Of a stretch of DNA of 64,000 nucleotides, positions 35,001-43,235 are shown in pieces. The stretch covers positions 8,813-72,812 of the forward strand of contig JAEZHY010000120.1 in the NCBI GenBank assembly GCA_023416335.1. Direction: 5' to 3'. A model generated the notes under the pieces. It searched no databases. It was given only the letters and a program-made list of their open reading frames with translations, and was not told the DNA's origin. Both the position numbers and the translations under genes were made by a program. Numbering within the stretch: position 1 is the first letter of the stretch; each line of letters opens with the position of its first letter. The stretch is from Pseudomonadota bacterium. GTDB taxonomy: Bacteria > Desulfobacterota > Syntrophobacteria > Syntrophobacterales > Syntrophobacteraceae.

Positions 35001-36443
35001 TCAAGCCTGCGGCTCAATGCCCGCAAGACGTTTTGCAGCTTCTTTTTTGGCCTTTACATTGCTTTCCCGCAAAATGGTGATGCGGTGAGCTTCCGGCGAT
35101 CCGCCTCCATGAATGTCGGAGATGGTGTCGGCGCTTTCCATTACGAGTTTTTCGACCAGCCGGTACATCTTGATCCTGTTTTCAACCGGGATATCCGCCC
35201 GCCCCTTGAGGTACTTCTTCAAAAGATCGCCAATCTCGGGGTTGGTCAGATCGCGGTCCGAAGGCATGTCGGCAACGAAGCCGCCGGCGATGTCCACGAG
35301 CAGCCTGCCCGCTTCGGCCATTTCCTTGCCTTCGTGAATCTTGGATGCATTGGCAAGCACGGGGTCGATAAAGTAATTGCCGGAGGCTTCCGCCCTGCCC
35401 TCATAGGAAGCGGCGAGGCTGCAGCCGTACAGGGTCTCCGCCCTGTGGATCATGTCGATGATCTTGTTCTTCAGATGGCTGGCTTTGTCGGTGCCGTTGT
35501 AGTCCATCATGACCATTGCAGCTCCGACCATGCAGTCGATCTTCCCTGCCTTGCAACCGCCGTGGCTCTGACGATGGAAAGCGGAGAAGCGGTTCACCAT
35601 ATCGACGGCGAATTCAACTTCACCACACATGAATACGCGTTCCCACGGAACGAAGACATCGTCGAAGATCAGGGTGGGACAGTATTTCGAGTACATGACG
35701 TTCCCACGATCGCAGCCGTCCAGTTCCCTGGTATCGAGGCTCGACCTGCCGACGACGTGAATAAGGCCCGGACTGTCGGTCGGAATGGCAAATGAAACGG
35801 CATAATCTTCATCGCCTTTCCTGAGGGCCCGGGTCGGCAGCACTATGGTTTCGTGAGCGGACAGCGATCCCGTTTGATGGGCCTTCGCACCGCGCACCAC
35901 GATACCGTCAGCCCTGCGCTCTACCACGTGCACGTACATATCCTTGTCTTCCTGCTCGTGGGGGCCAAGCGACCTGTCGCCCTTAACGTCCGTTACGCCG
36001 GCATTGCCGGTCAGATCGTTTTTCTGCACGTATTTCAGAAACTCGACAAACCGCGAGTTGTACTGCGTGCCGTATTTCTTGTCGATGTCGTAGGTTACGA
36101 TCGACAGGGCCGAGAGGCAGTCCAGGCCCGTACACCGCTGGAAGCATGTGCCCACCCGGTTTCCCATGGCGCGGTTGATCTTCACACGGGCGACCAGATC
36201 TTCAATCGACCTCGGCGGCAGGGTGTAACGGTTTACCGGTTCGTTGATGAGGGTGCTCTGAGTAATGATAAGAGACTTGTATTCCTCGAGTTCGGCCATT
36301 TCATACGTTGCCGCGGTGGCTTCTATGCCGGCGCGTATTCTCGGATTATCGACTACGTTTTCGATTCTCTCACCGAACATGTAGACAGTCGGCTTGAGCT
36401 TTCGAAGACTGTCGATGTATTCCTGTTTTGTCTTTACTCCCAT
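35001..36443 (-). CDS. 4-hydroxybutyryl-CoA dehydratase / 4-hydroxyphenylacetate 3-hydroxylase family enzyme
   Basis: 480 residues, the size of 4-hydroxybutyryl-CoA dehydratase (AbfD). This family splits into flavin monooxygenases and radical [4Fe-4S]-flavin dehydratases. The cluster ligands of the dehydratases appear to be present: Cys100 and Cys104 (CFQRC), His290 and Cys297 (HRQSHGGC), with the same spacing as C99, C103, H292 and C299 known for the clostridial enzyme. It therefore more likely performs oxygen-independent dehydration of a 4-hydroxyacyl-CoA than hydroxylation. It sits between the Kor genes and the Fe-S protein gene. AAAGGTGA precedes the start. Confidence 0.9.
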   Translation of the reverse strand: MGVKTKQEYIDSLRKLKPTVYMFGERIENVVDNPRIRAGIEATAATYEMAELEEYKSLIITQSTLINEPVNRYTLPPRSIEDLVARVKINRAMGNRVGTCFQRCTGLDCLSALSIVTYDIDKKYGTQYNSRFVEFLKYVQKNDLTGNAGVTDVKGDRSLGPHEQEDKDMYVHVVERRADGIVVRGAKAHQTGSLSAHETIVLPTRALRKGDEDYAVSFAIPTDSPGLIHVVGRSSLDTRELDGCDRGNVMYSKYCPTLIFDDVFVPWERVFMCGEVEFAVDMVNRFSAFHRQSHGGCKAGKIDCMVGAAMVMMDYNGTDKASHLKNKIIDMIHRAETLYGCSLAASYEGRAEASGNYFIDPVLANASKIHEGKEMAEAGRLLVDIAGGFVADMPSDRDLTNPEIGDLLKKYLKGRADIPVENRIKMYRLVEKLVMESADTISDIHGGGSPEAHRITILRESNVKAKKEAAKRLAGIEPQA

Positions 36444-36567
36444 CGCAGTTCACCTTTCATGGTCGGGTTCGCTCACGAGTAAGGCCGCGGAGACCGCGTC
36501 GTCCCCAGGAAGAAAGCACCGGACATGACAATGCCCGGAAATGCGGTCCCCGCGGGAGACTGACAAT

Positions 36568-37113
36568 TTACTTCATCTGCTCCCTGATGGCATTGAAGCC
36601 TATCTCGAATGCCTTCAAGTTTACCTGATCCTTCCCCTTGGGCACCGATTTGACTATCGTTTTCTCCAGCGCTTCCCTGCTGACGACACCCGTTGCCGCG
36701 CAAAGGGCGCCCAGCATGATGACGTTTGCCGTAACAGGCGCTTCGAGTTCATTACGGGAAATCGTAGTTGCCGCAACTTTAAGAACCTTCGAGATTCCTT
36801 CCGGCACTTCCGTGATCATGGAACTATCGATTATAAGCAAACCGGAGGGCTTCAAAACCTTTGCATAACGCGTTATCGAATCCGGCGCCTGGGCAACGAG
36901 CACGTCCGGATGCGTTACGCGCGGGAACACGATCGGTTGGTCGGAAACTATAACCCAGGTGGCTGCGAACCCGCCCCTCTGCTCGGAGGAATAGGCCTGA
37001 GTCTGGGCTGCATATTTATCGTCATATGATACGGCGGCCTCTCCCAACATGAGGCCGGCTGTAATCGACCCCTGTCCGCCGAGGCCCGCAAACGTGATTT
37101 CTACGCGGCTCAT
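36568..37113 (-). CDS. 2-oxoacid:ferredoxin oxidoreductase, gamma subunit (KorC-like)
   Basis: 181 residues from ATG 37113, which overlaps the beta-subunit stop as ATGA; an ATG at 37152 would overlap the beta gene by 43 bases. The gamma fold begins with ITFAGLGGQGSITAGLMLGEAA and contains the YSSEQRGGFAA segment. Together with alpha, beta and delta subunits it oxidatively decarboxylates a 2-oxoacid to an acyl-CoA and reduces ferredoxin. It is followed after 124 bases by the dehydratase-like gene. Confidence 0.95.
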   Translation of the reverse strand: MSRVEITFAGLGGQGSITAGLMLGEAAVSYDDKYAAQTQAYSSEQRGGFAATWVIVSDQPIVFPRVTHPDVLVAQAPDSITRYAKVLKPSGLLIIDSSMITEVPEGISKVLKVAATTISRNELEAPVTANVIMLGALCAATGVVSREALEKTIVKSVPKGKDQVNLKAFEIGFNAIREQMK

Positions 37114-37943
37114 GACCTGCCTCCCATGACGTTGTCTTTCAACACTTTCCATTCGGCAGAGAGCTCGGGCTTTTCTATGTCGACGAACTCGCCTACGACG
37201 ATCTTCCCCTTCAGTGCTTCGGGATCCATATCTTTGGCTTTATCGATCCTTACGCTGTTCTCTTTGTACATTTTCAGGAGATCCAGCGCATTGCCGCTCT
37301 TGGTCACCTTCCCGTACTGGACCGGGCACTGGCTGATGATCTCGATGAAGGCGAACCCATCCGAGGTTATTGCTTTCTTGATGGATTTGGTAATCTGCCG
37401 TGGCTGGTACGTGGTCCACCTTGCCACGAAAGGTGCACCCGCTGCCGCCACCAGCGCAGATATATCGAAAGTGTATTCCAGGGTCCCGTACGGGTTCGTC
37501 ATGGTACGCACGCCGCGCGGCGTTGTCGGAGCGGTCTGCCCGCCGGTCATGGCATATATACCGTTGTTGACCAGAATGACCTTGATGCCGATGTTTCTCC
37601 TTGCCGCATGAATGAGGTGGTTTCCCCCGATTGCTGCAAGGTCTCCGTCGCCGCTTGCCACCATGACCTTCTGGCTCGGCAGTCCGAGTTTCAGGCCAGT
37701 TGCGAAAGCTATCGGCCGGCCATGAGTGGTGTGAAGGGTATCTGCGTTGAAAAGCGGACTAGGGATCCAGGCGGAGCAGCCGATACCGGACACAAACGCG
37801 AATTCATCCATATCCATTCCGAGTTCGTCGATTGCGCGAAGGATCGACTGAATGATGATTCCATTGCCGCAACCCGGGCAGTTGGTGGTCTTCTTTACAT
37901 GCGGGCGCATGAACTTCTTGAGAGGGTGCTGGATTTCGCTCAT
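37110..37943 (-). CDS. 2-oxoacid:ferredoxin oxidoreductase, beta subunit (KorB-like)
   Basis: 277 residues. It binds thiamine diphosphate: NCPGCGNGIIIQSI, then GDGDLAAIGGNHLIHAARRNIGIKVILVNNGIYAMTGGQ, containing the GDG-x(n)-NN motif. The C-terminal ISQCPVQYGK segment contains a Cys typical of KorB proteins. Its ATG overlaps the alpha-subunit stop by four bases, and its own stop overlaps the gamma start, so the three subunits are translationally coupled. Confidence 0.96.
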   Translation of the reverse strand: MSEIQHPLKKFMRPHVKKTTNCPGCGNGIIIQSILRAIDELGMDMDEFAFVSGIGCSAWIPSPLFNADTLHTTHGRPIAFATGLKLGLPSQKVMVASGDGDLAAIGGNHLIHAARRNIGIKVILVNNGIYAMTGGQTAPTTPRGVRTMTNPYGTLEYTFDISALVAAAGAPFVARWTTYQPRQITKSIKKAITSDGFAFIEIISQCPVQYGKVTKSGNALDLLKMYKENSVRIDKAKDMDPEALKGKIVVGEFVDIEKPELSAEWKVLKDNVMGGRS

Positions 37944-39100
37944 CTGATCATCTCCTTGAGACGACCCAGAACATATTCAGGATCATGAATTTGTCCGAGG
38001 ATCTGCGGACCAATAAAATCAACCCTGCATGCATGGGCTGCTTCGGCCTTGATATATGGGAAAAGCTGACCGCAGTTGTTTTCGAGTACGATCATGCGGT
38101 CAACGCTTTCGGCCATCTTCCTGATTTCATCGCCGGGGAACGGCCAGCAGGTGATAAAGCGGAACGTTCCCACCTTCAGGCCTTCTGCCCGGGCAAGATC
38201 GGCGGCAGCCTTTGCCGATCTTGAAACAGATCCGTAGGAGACGAACACTATATCGGCGCCTTCATAATCCTTTTCGACATCGATGATTTTGGAGGCGTTA
38301 TCCGTTATCTTCGCTATGGGCTTCGTTATGAAGTTGTGCATGACCTCAGGATCGCTGAGATTCCGCATTCCGTGCTCGTCGTGGCACGAACTCGTCACGT
38401 GCGCTTTGAGGCCCTTCCCGAATATCGGCATCGGAGCAACGTCTGTAGCCATGAAATCCTGGCGGTTCATCGGTCCGTCGGTTCCGGTCTGAATCTTTCT
38501 GCTTGCAAGCGCCAGTTCTTTTTCATCGGGAATCACAACACGTTCCCGCATATGCCCGATGAAGCCCTCCGCCATGAGGAAGACCGGTACACGGAACTGT
38601 TCGGAGAGGTTGAAAGCACGCACCGTCAAGTCGAACATTTCCTGAGGACTGTTGGGGCACAGCGCGATTATCTGATAGTCGCCGTGCGATCCGCGCGCCA
38701 CCTGCACAATGTCACCGGCCAGGCCGATCGAAGGAACACCCGTTGACGGTCCAAGCCGCTGAACGTCAATGATCACGAGCGGCGTTTCCGTCGCAACCGC
38801 AAAACCGATGTTTTCCTGCATCAGGCTGATTCCGGGGCCGGACGTCGCCGTCAACACTTTGCATCCGCCCCAGGAAGCTCCCACTATCGCCGAAATGGCA
38901 CTGATCTCGTCTTCGGTCTGAAGGAAAATCCCCCCGAATTTCGGAAGCTTCGCAGCAAGGTGGTTGATTATTTCCGTTGCGGGTGTGATGGGGTAGCCGG
39001 CTGCAAAGTTGCACCCTGCTGCAAGGGCACCTTCGGCACAGGCAACGTTGCCCATCAGGAAATGAGTGCCAACATTTACGTTTCCTGTTTTACTGCTCAT
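37940..39100 (-). CDS. 2-oxoacid:ferredoxin oxidoreductase, alpha subunit (KorA-like)
   Basis: 386 residues from ATG 39100, supported by AAGGGAGAAG; the frame reaches 39151, but those residues overlap the ferredoxin gene. It shows GNVACAEGALAAGCNFAAGYPITPATEI and DEISAISAIVGASWGGCKVLTATSGPG, typical of the pyrimidine and core domains of KorA. This subunit contributes to substrate choice, most often 2-oxoglutarate or branched 2-oxoacids in four-subunit enzymes. The start overlaps the ferredoxin gene by 11 bases. Confidence 0.95.
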   Translation of the reverse strand: MSSKTGNVNVGTHFLMGNVACAEGALAAGCNFAAGYPITPATEIINHLAAKLPKFGGIFLQTEDEISAISAIVGASWGGCKVLTATSGPGISLMQENIGFAVATETPLVIIDVQRLGPSTGVPSIGLAGDIVQVARGSHGDYQIIALCPNSPQEMFDLTVRAFNLSEQFRVPVFLMAEGFIGHMRERVVIPDEKELALASRKIQTGTDGPMNRQDFMATDVAPMPIFGKGLKAHVTSSCHDEHGMRNLSDPEVMHNFITKPIAKITDNASKIIDVEKDYEGADIVFVSYGSVSRSAKAAADLARAEGLKVGTFRFITCWPFPGDEIRKMAESVDRMIVLENNCGQLFPYIKAEAAHACRVDFIGPQILGQIHDPEYVLGRLKEMIR

Positions 39101-39347
39101 CTTCTCCCTTTTCTCCAGCCGAAGGCTCTTTGGCATCTTTTTCGACCACAATGGAAAAGTCCGGGCAATAGATCATGCAGTTCTGACAGCCGGTGCACTT
39201 TTCCTGTCCATCGATCTGCGGCGGCACGTATCCGGCATTGTTCATCTTCTCCGATGCCTTGAATAGAGACACGGGACAAACGAATGTGCAAATGCCGCAA
39301 TCCTCCACTCCCTTGCAGCTCTGTTCAAGCACTGTGACCTTGGGCAT
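39090..39347 (-). CDS. Two-cluster ferredoxin subunit of the 2-oxoacid oxidoreductase (KorD-like)
   Basis: 85 residues with two [4Fe-4S] motifs: CKGVEDCGICTFVCPVSLF (Cys spacing of the first cluster extended) and CTGCQNCMIYCPDFSI. It carries electrons from the catalytic subunits to free ferredoxin. GGAGGAG precedes ATG 39347. It lies 20 bases after the hydroxyacid dehydrogenase gene. Together korD, A, B and C form a complete enzyme. Confidence 0.95.
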   Translation of the reverse strand: MPKVTVLEQSCKGVEDCGICTFVCPVSLFKASEKMNNAGYVPPQIDGQEKCTGCQNCMIYCPDFSIVVEKDAKEPSAGEKGEDEQ

Positions 39348-39367
39348 TCACTCCTCCATTATGTCTT

Positions 39368-40321
39368 TTACAACTTCACTGGAAATTCAGGTTCCCTGCC
39401 GGCCAGAACAGCCAAAACGTCCTTGGCAACCATGCTCATTCGGATCATGGCTTCTTCCGAATGGGCGGACATGTGGGGAGTCCCCACGAAGTCTTCCATT
39501 TTGCAGAGCGGATGATCGCAGTTGATGGGTTCGTTTTCGTATACGTCCGAACCTACACCGGCAATTCTCTTCTCACGAAGAGCCTCGATGACGTCTTCCT
39601 CTTTCCAGAGAATTCCTCTCGCCATATTGATGATAAAAGCCGTCTTTTTCATCAGCTTCAGGAGGTCTGCATTGACGAAATGCCGCGTCTCGGGGAGAAA
39701 TGGAAGGTTTATGGATATGAAATCAGATTCTGAAAAGACCGTTTCTTTCGATACCATTCCGGCGCCAATTTCTGTTTCCGCCTGGGGATAGGCTATAGCG
39801 TCGTAGTAAATGACCTTCATCCCGAACCCCTGGCTGCAGATGCGGGCTGTCTGCTGGCCGATCCTGCCGAAGCCCAGGACCCCCAGCGTCTTACCATGAA
39901 GCTCCGTACCGATAAGCCTGTACCGCGCATCCCATTCACCGGCCCTGAGGGCATCGTCACCGAGCTTGACCTTCTTTGCGAGCATCAGCGCCAGAGCCAC
40001 GAAGTGCTCCGCGACGCTTTCCGTATTCGCCGTCGGAGTGTAAACAACTTTTATGCCGTGGTCTTTCGCAGCGTTCAGGTCGATAGCGTCAAGCCCGACC
40101 CCATGCCGTCCTATTACTTTGAGCTTCGGAGCCGCTTCGATTATACCGCGGGTCACCGCACCGTTTGCTCGAATGATGATGGCGTCCACGTCGGCCGCCT
40201 GCGCAATTACATCCTCCTCTTTGAAAGAGTTTGCATAGGCCAGATCGCAGTTTTGTTTCAGAAGATCAGTTCCGCAGGAGTGCATTTTCTCGTAGAGGAG
40301 TACTTTGTACTTGGGAGCCAT
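39368..40321 (-). CDS. D-2-hydroxyacid dehydrogenase (phosphoglycerate dehydrogenase family)
   Basis: 317 residues from ATG 40321 (MAPKYKVLLYEKM), with AAAGGA upstream; the frame extends to 40414 without similarity. The NAD-binding motif is GKTLGVLGFGRIGQQTARI. The catalytic Arg, Glu and His are in INMARGILWKEEDVIEAL, SDVYENEP and TPHMSAHSEEA. It oxidises or forms a 2-hydroxyacid. As the first gene of the operon it probably feeds the 2-oxoacid to the Kor complex. The sequence differs enough from SerA that serine synthesis is unlikely. Confidence 0.93.
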   Translation of the reverse strand: MAPKYKVLLYEKMHSCGTDLLKQNCDLAYANSFKEEDVIAQAADVDAIIIRANGAVTRGIIEAAPKLKVIGRHGVGLDAIDLNAAKDHGIKVVYTPTANTESVAEHFVALALMLAKKVKLGDDALRAGEWDARYRLIGTELHGKTLGVLGFGRIGQQTARICSQGFGMKVIYYDAIAYPQAETEIGAGMVSKETVFSESDFISINLPFLPETRHFVNADLLKLMKKTAFIINMARGILWKEEDVIEALREKRIAGVGSDVYENEPINCDHPLCKMEDFVGTPHMSAHSEEAMIRMSMVAKDVLAVLAGREPEFPVKL

Positions 40322-40783
40322 AGACAATATCCTTTTGATACGCGTGAAAAACTCACCAAACTCAACTCTGGCCGACGTGCGGCCCGGCAACGGGGAATTC
40401 ATTTCTTCCGGCACTTAATATTGTTAACAATCCTATTAGCAATTTTGTTAGCTGTCAACTCTAAATTGAAGCCCTGCGCAAATTTATGGGCGGGATGCAA
40501 ACCTTTTATTCACAGGGTTTTTCGGATTTCCGGGTAGGTATGTACGTTGAGGTGGAAGGCTCTCGATCTTACGAAATCCAAGGGTCGGAAGACCTTGAAA
40601 AATCCCGGACGGAGCCGCCCGTTTCGACGCCATTTCGGCAGGTGCTGCTTAACGGACGTTCGAGAAATATGTAATCAGGAGTGGATGCCCCACGGTATTG
40701 ATGGCGTAGAGGCATGAGGCAGTAGCCGGCGGAGAAGAAAATCGCCGAACACAAGATATAAATGTCGATGCCTGGAGCGGTTT
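40322..40783. other. Promoter region of the catabolic operon, AT-rich core
   Basis: No gene is seen in these 462 bases. The centre (about 40415-40460) is clearly AT-richer than the surroundings. It contains the perfect 12-bp palindrome ATTGTTAACAAT at 40419-40430, and then TTAGC twice, 13 bases apart. It probably contains the promoter and an operator for the leftward operon starting at 40321. No regulator gene is adjacent except the histidine kinase. Confidence 0.5.
40419..40430. promoter_or_regulatory. Candidate operator ATTGTTAACAAT
   Basis: This is a perfect 12-bp palindrome 98 bases upstream of the first operon gene. A second half-site, TTGTTA, follows at 40444-40449. The position and symmetry fit a repressor or activator site, but no binding protein can be named. 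Confidence 0.4.
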
Positions 40784-43054
40784 TTATTCTGCAGGCGCTT
40801 CCTGTTTCGCCGGCAGACTGACAATGAAGCGGGAACCCTTCCCGGGAGTGCTTTCGGCGGTGATTTTCCCCCCATGCCGCTCCGCTATTTTCCTGCAGAT
40901 GGCAAGCCCCATTCCGGTTCCCTCGAATTCGGACTGACCATGCAGGCGCTGGAAAGGAGCGAAAATACGGTCCAGATACTTTTCATCGAAACCGATTCCG
41001 TTATCTTCAAAGAAAAGCCTGCAGACATTAGGCTCAGGGAAGTCCCCGTAGATCTTCACATTTGGTTTTTCACCATCGTTTACAAACTTTAATGCATTCC
41101 CGATGAGGTTCTGAAAGAGTTGACGCATCTGAGTCTTATCGGCATCTATCGTTGGTAGGTCTGAAAATTCGACCGAACCGCCGTTTTCTTTCAGGCGGTG
41201 ATCGAAAAGTTGAACAACTTCAACGGCAATCCCGTTCAAATCGACCGCATTCAGGGGTTCAGGCCTTGTAGTGATGCGGGATAAAGTGAGAAGGTCCTGA
41301 ATAAGTCGCTGCATTCTGCCGGCTGCGCGTTCCATTCTGGTAAAGTAATTTGATTCGGTCTCATCAAATTTTTGCCCGCTTCTTTCCCTGATCAGGCCTC
41401 CGAACATCTGGATCTTTCTTAGCGGTTCCTGAAGGTCGTGAGAAGCAACGTACGCGAAATCCTGAAGCTCCCGGTTCATCGATTCCAATTTTCGAAGAGC
41501 TTCGGAGAGTTCGGCAGTCCTTTCCTGAACGCGTATTTCCAACTCATCGCGGGACCTGCGGAGTTCCCTTTCCATCCGCTTTCGCTCGGTTATATCTCGG
41601 GCCACATGAACCGTTCCCATCATCTCGCCGTGTTCGTCATAGAGCGGAGTCGTGCTGATGAGAAAATCGCCGCCGAATCGATCTTCATGCAGTTCGGCCA
41701 TATGTTCGCGACCATCGAGCATCGTCAGAGAATGCGGGCAGGTGTGAGGCGGAGAATCCAAGCAGTGCACCAATTCATAGCAGTGAGCACCTGCGCATTG
41801 ATCGGGAATTGTTCCCATCCTGCGCACCATTTCCCGATTGGCCCGAACGATTCGGTGCTCGGTATCCAGTATGGCTATCAAATCAGGCACGCTGTCGAAA
41901 GTCCGTTCCCACTCCTGTTTTGCCTTCAGAAGCTCGGCTTCGGTCCGCTTACGTTCGGCAATTTCTTCCTGGAGGAGTGCATTTGACCTCTCGAGTTCCA
42001 CGGTTCTTTGCAGAACAAGTTCTTCAAGCTGGTGATGATACTTATCAAGCTCGGCCTGGACCATCTTGCGGTCGGTTATGTCTATACCCATTTCCAGAAT
42101 AAGCTTGGAACCGTCCGTGTCGAAAAACGGAAAATCAAATACCTGGTAATCGCGGCCGTCCGGCCCTTTCCACTCCCATTCATGGGACATCATATCCTGC
42201 AGCACTTTAAAACTTTCGCAGACTTCACACGGTTCGCCGCGGCCGAAAAGATGCTCGAAGCAGCGCAGCCCGACAGACTCCCCGAATCGCTCACGGAAAA
42301 CTCTGTTCGCGAACGGGACATGGTAATCGGGTGTCAACAGGACAACATACGCAGGCAGTTCGTTCAGGACATTTTTGAAGAGCTGGCGCTCGGCCGTCAG
42401 CTTCTCGGTTGTCTTCTTCAATTCTGCCGTTCGTCGCTCGACACGTGCCTCCAGTTCTTCATGACTTCTCTTCAGTTCCAGGTTCCGTTCTTCAAGTCTC
42501 CTCCGGGCTACCTGAAGCTCCCGTTCATTCTCCAGCTGTTTCATCTGCTTCAGACCAAGGCTGGCGATCATCTCGGCAAATGATGTCAGGAAGGAGAGGA
42601 TGGCGGGAAGGGTGCTCTTTTGCACCACAGGGATTTCTGAGAGGGCTTCCATGTACAGCGATTCGTCGAAACCAAATTCCCACGCCTGTGCGCGGAAAAA
42701 CTCCATATCGGGGCGATCGGTAAAAAACTGACCAATGAACGCATTTGCGAGGTGCTCCCCTTCAATAATAATCGGAGAGGCGGCATCCGTGAGTCCGTTC
42801 GGGCAGCGGTAAAGAGAAAACAGTTTTCCCTCGAGCAGCGAATTGGCAAGTCTCGTATCACTCTCTATACATCGCTTTCGCGTGGTTTCGTTTGACCTGT
42901 GGAATTCGGTGCATACTCTTTGCCACCTGGAAGCTACAAGGACCTCTCCATCAAGGTCGATGATGGCGGCGGGTATCCCTACCGCATCATGGAAATTTTC
43001 GAGGAGCTTTTGCGTCTTGGCAATATCGATAAGATCTTTGAGAATGTATTCCAT
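40784..43054 (-). CDS. PocR-PAS-PAS sensor histidine kinase
   Basis: 756 residues from ATG 43054 (MEYILKDLIDIAKTQKLL), preceded by CAGGAA; the frame to 43162 adds non-conserved sequence. The N-terminal PocR sensory domain (about 10-165) has CTEFHRSNETTRKRCIESD and a conserved Cys in YRCPNGLTDAA. A coiled coil follows, then two PAS domains separated by another coiled coil (about 240-360 and 410-510). The HisKA domain has the phospho-acceptor His in ASHDLQEPLRKI, and the HATPase has N- and G-boxes (DNGIGFD, EGTGMGLAI). No membrane helix is seen, so it senses a cytoplasmic ligand. No partner regulator is adjacent. Confidence 0.93.
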   Translation of the reverse strand: MEYILKDLIDIAKTQKLLENFHDAVGIPAAIIDLDGEVLVASRWQRVCTEFHRSNETTRKRCIESDTRLANSLLEGKLFSLYRCPNGLTDAASPIIIEGEHLANAFIGQFFTDRPDMEFFRAQAWEFGFDESLYMEALSEIPVVQKSTLPAILSFLTSFAEMIASLGLKQMKQLENERELQVARRRLEERNLELKRSHEELEARVERRTAELKKTTEKLTAERQLFKNVLNELPAYVVLLTPDYHVPFANRVFRERFGESVGLRCFEHLFGRGEPCEVCESFKVLQDMMSHEWEWKGPDGRDYQVFDFPFFDTDGSKLILEMGIDITDRKMVQAELDKYHHQLEELVLQRTVELERSNALLQEEIAERKRTEAELLKAKQEWERTFDSVPDLIAILDTEHRIVRANREMVRRMGTIPDQCAGAHCYELVHCLDSPPHTCPHSLTMLDGREHMAELHEDRFGGDFLISTTPLYDEHGEMMGTVHVARDITERKRMERELRRSRDELEIRVQERTAELSEALRKLESMNRELQDFAYVASHDLQEPLRKIQMFGGLIRERSGQKFDETESNYFTRMERAAGRMQRLIQDLLTLSRITTRPEPLNAVDLNGIAVEVVQLFDHRLKENGGSVEFSDLPTIDADKTQMRQLFQNLIGNALKFVNDGEKPNVKIYGDFPEPNVCRLFFEDNGIGFDEKYLDRIFAPFQRLHGQSEFEGTGMGLAICRKIAERHGGKITAESTPGKGSRFIVSLPAKQEAPAE

Positions 43055-43235
43055 TTCAATTCCTGAACGGGACCGACATAACTGCAAATCGACGAGACTG
43101 CCGCAAGTAAATACTTGAGACCTTTTCGGACAAATGTCTAAACAAAGCATTATAACAGCCAAAACCCCTTAGGGTCCACATCATCCTTCGCTTTTAGAAG
43201 AAGGTCAAAGCTAGCAGGATTTTGTGCCGTTCCGG

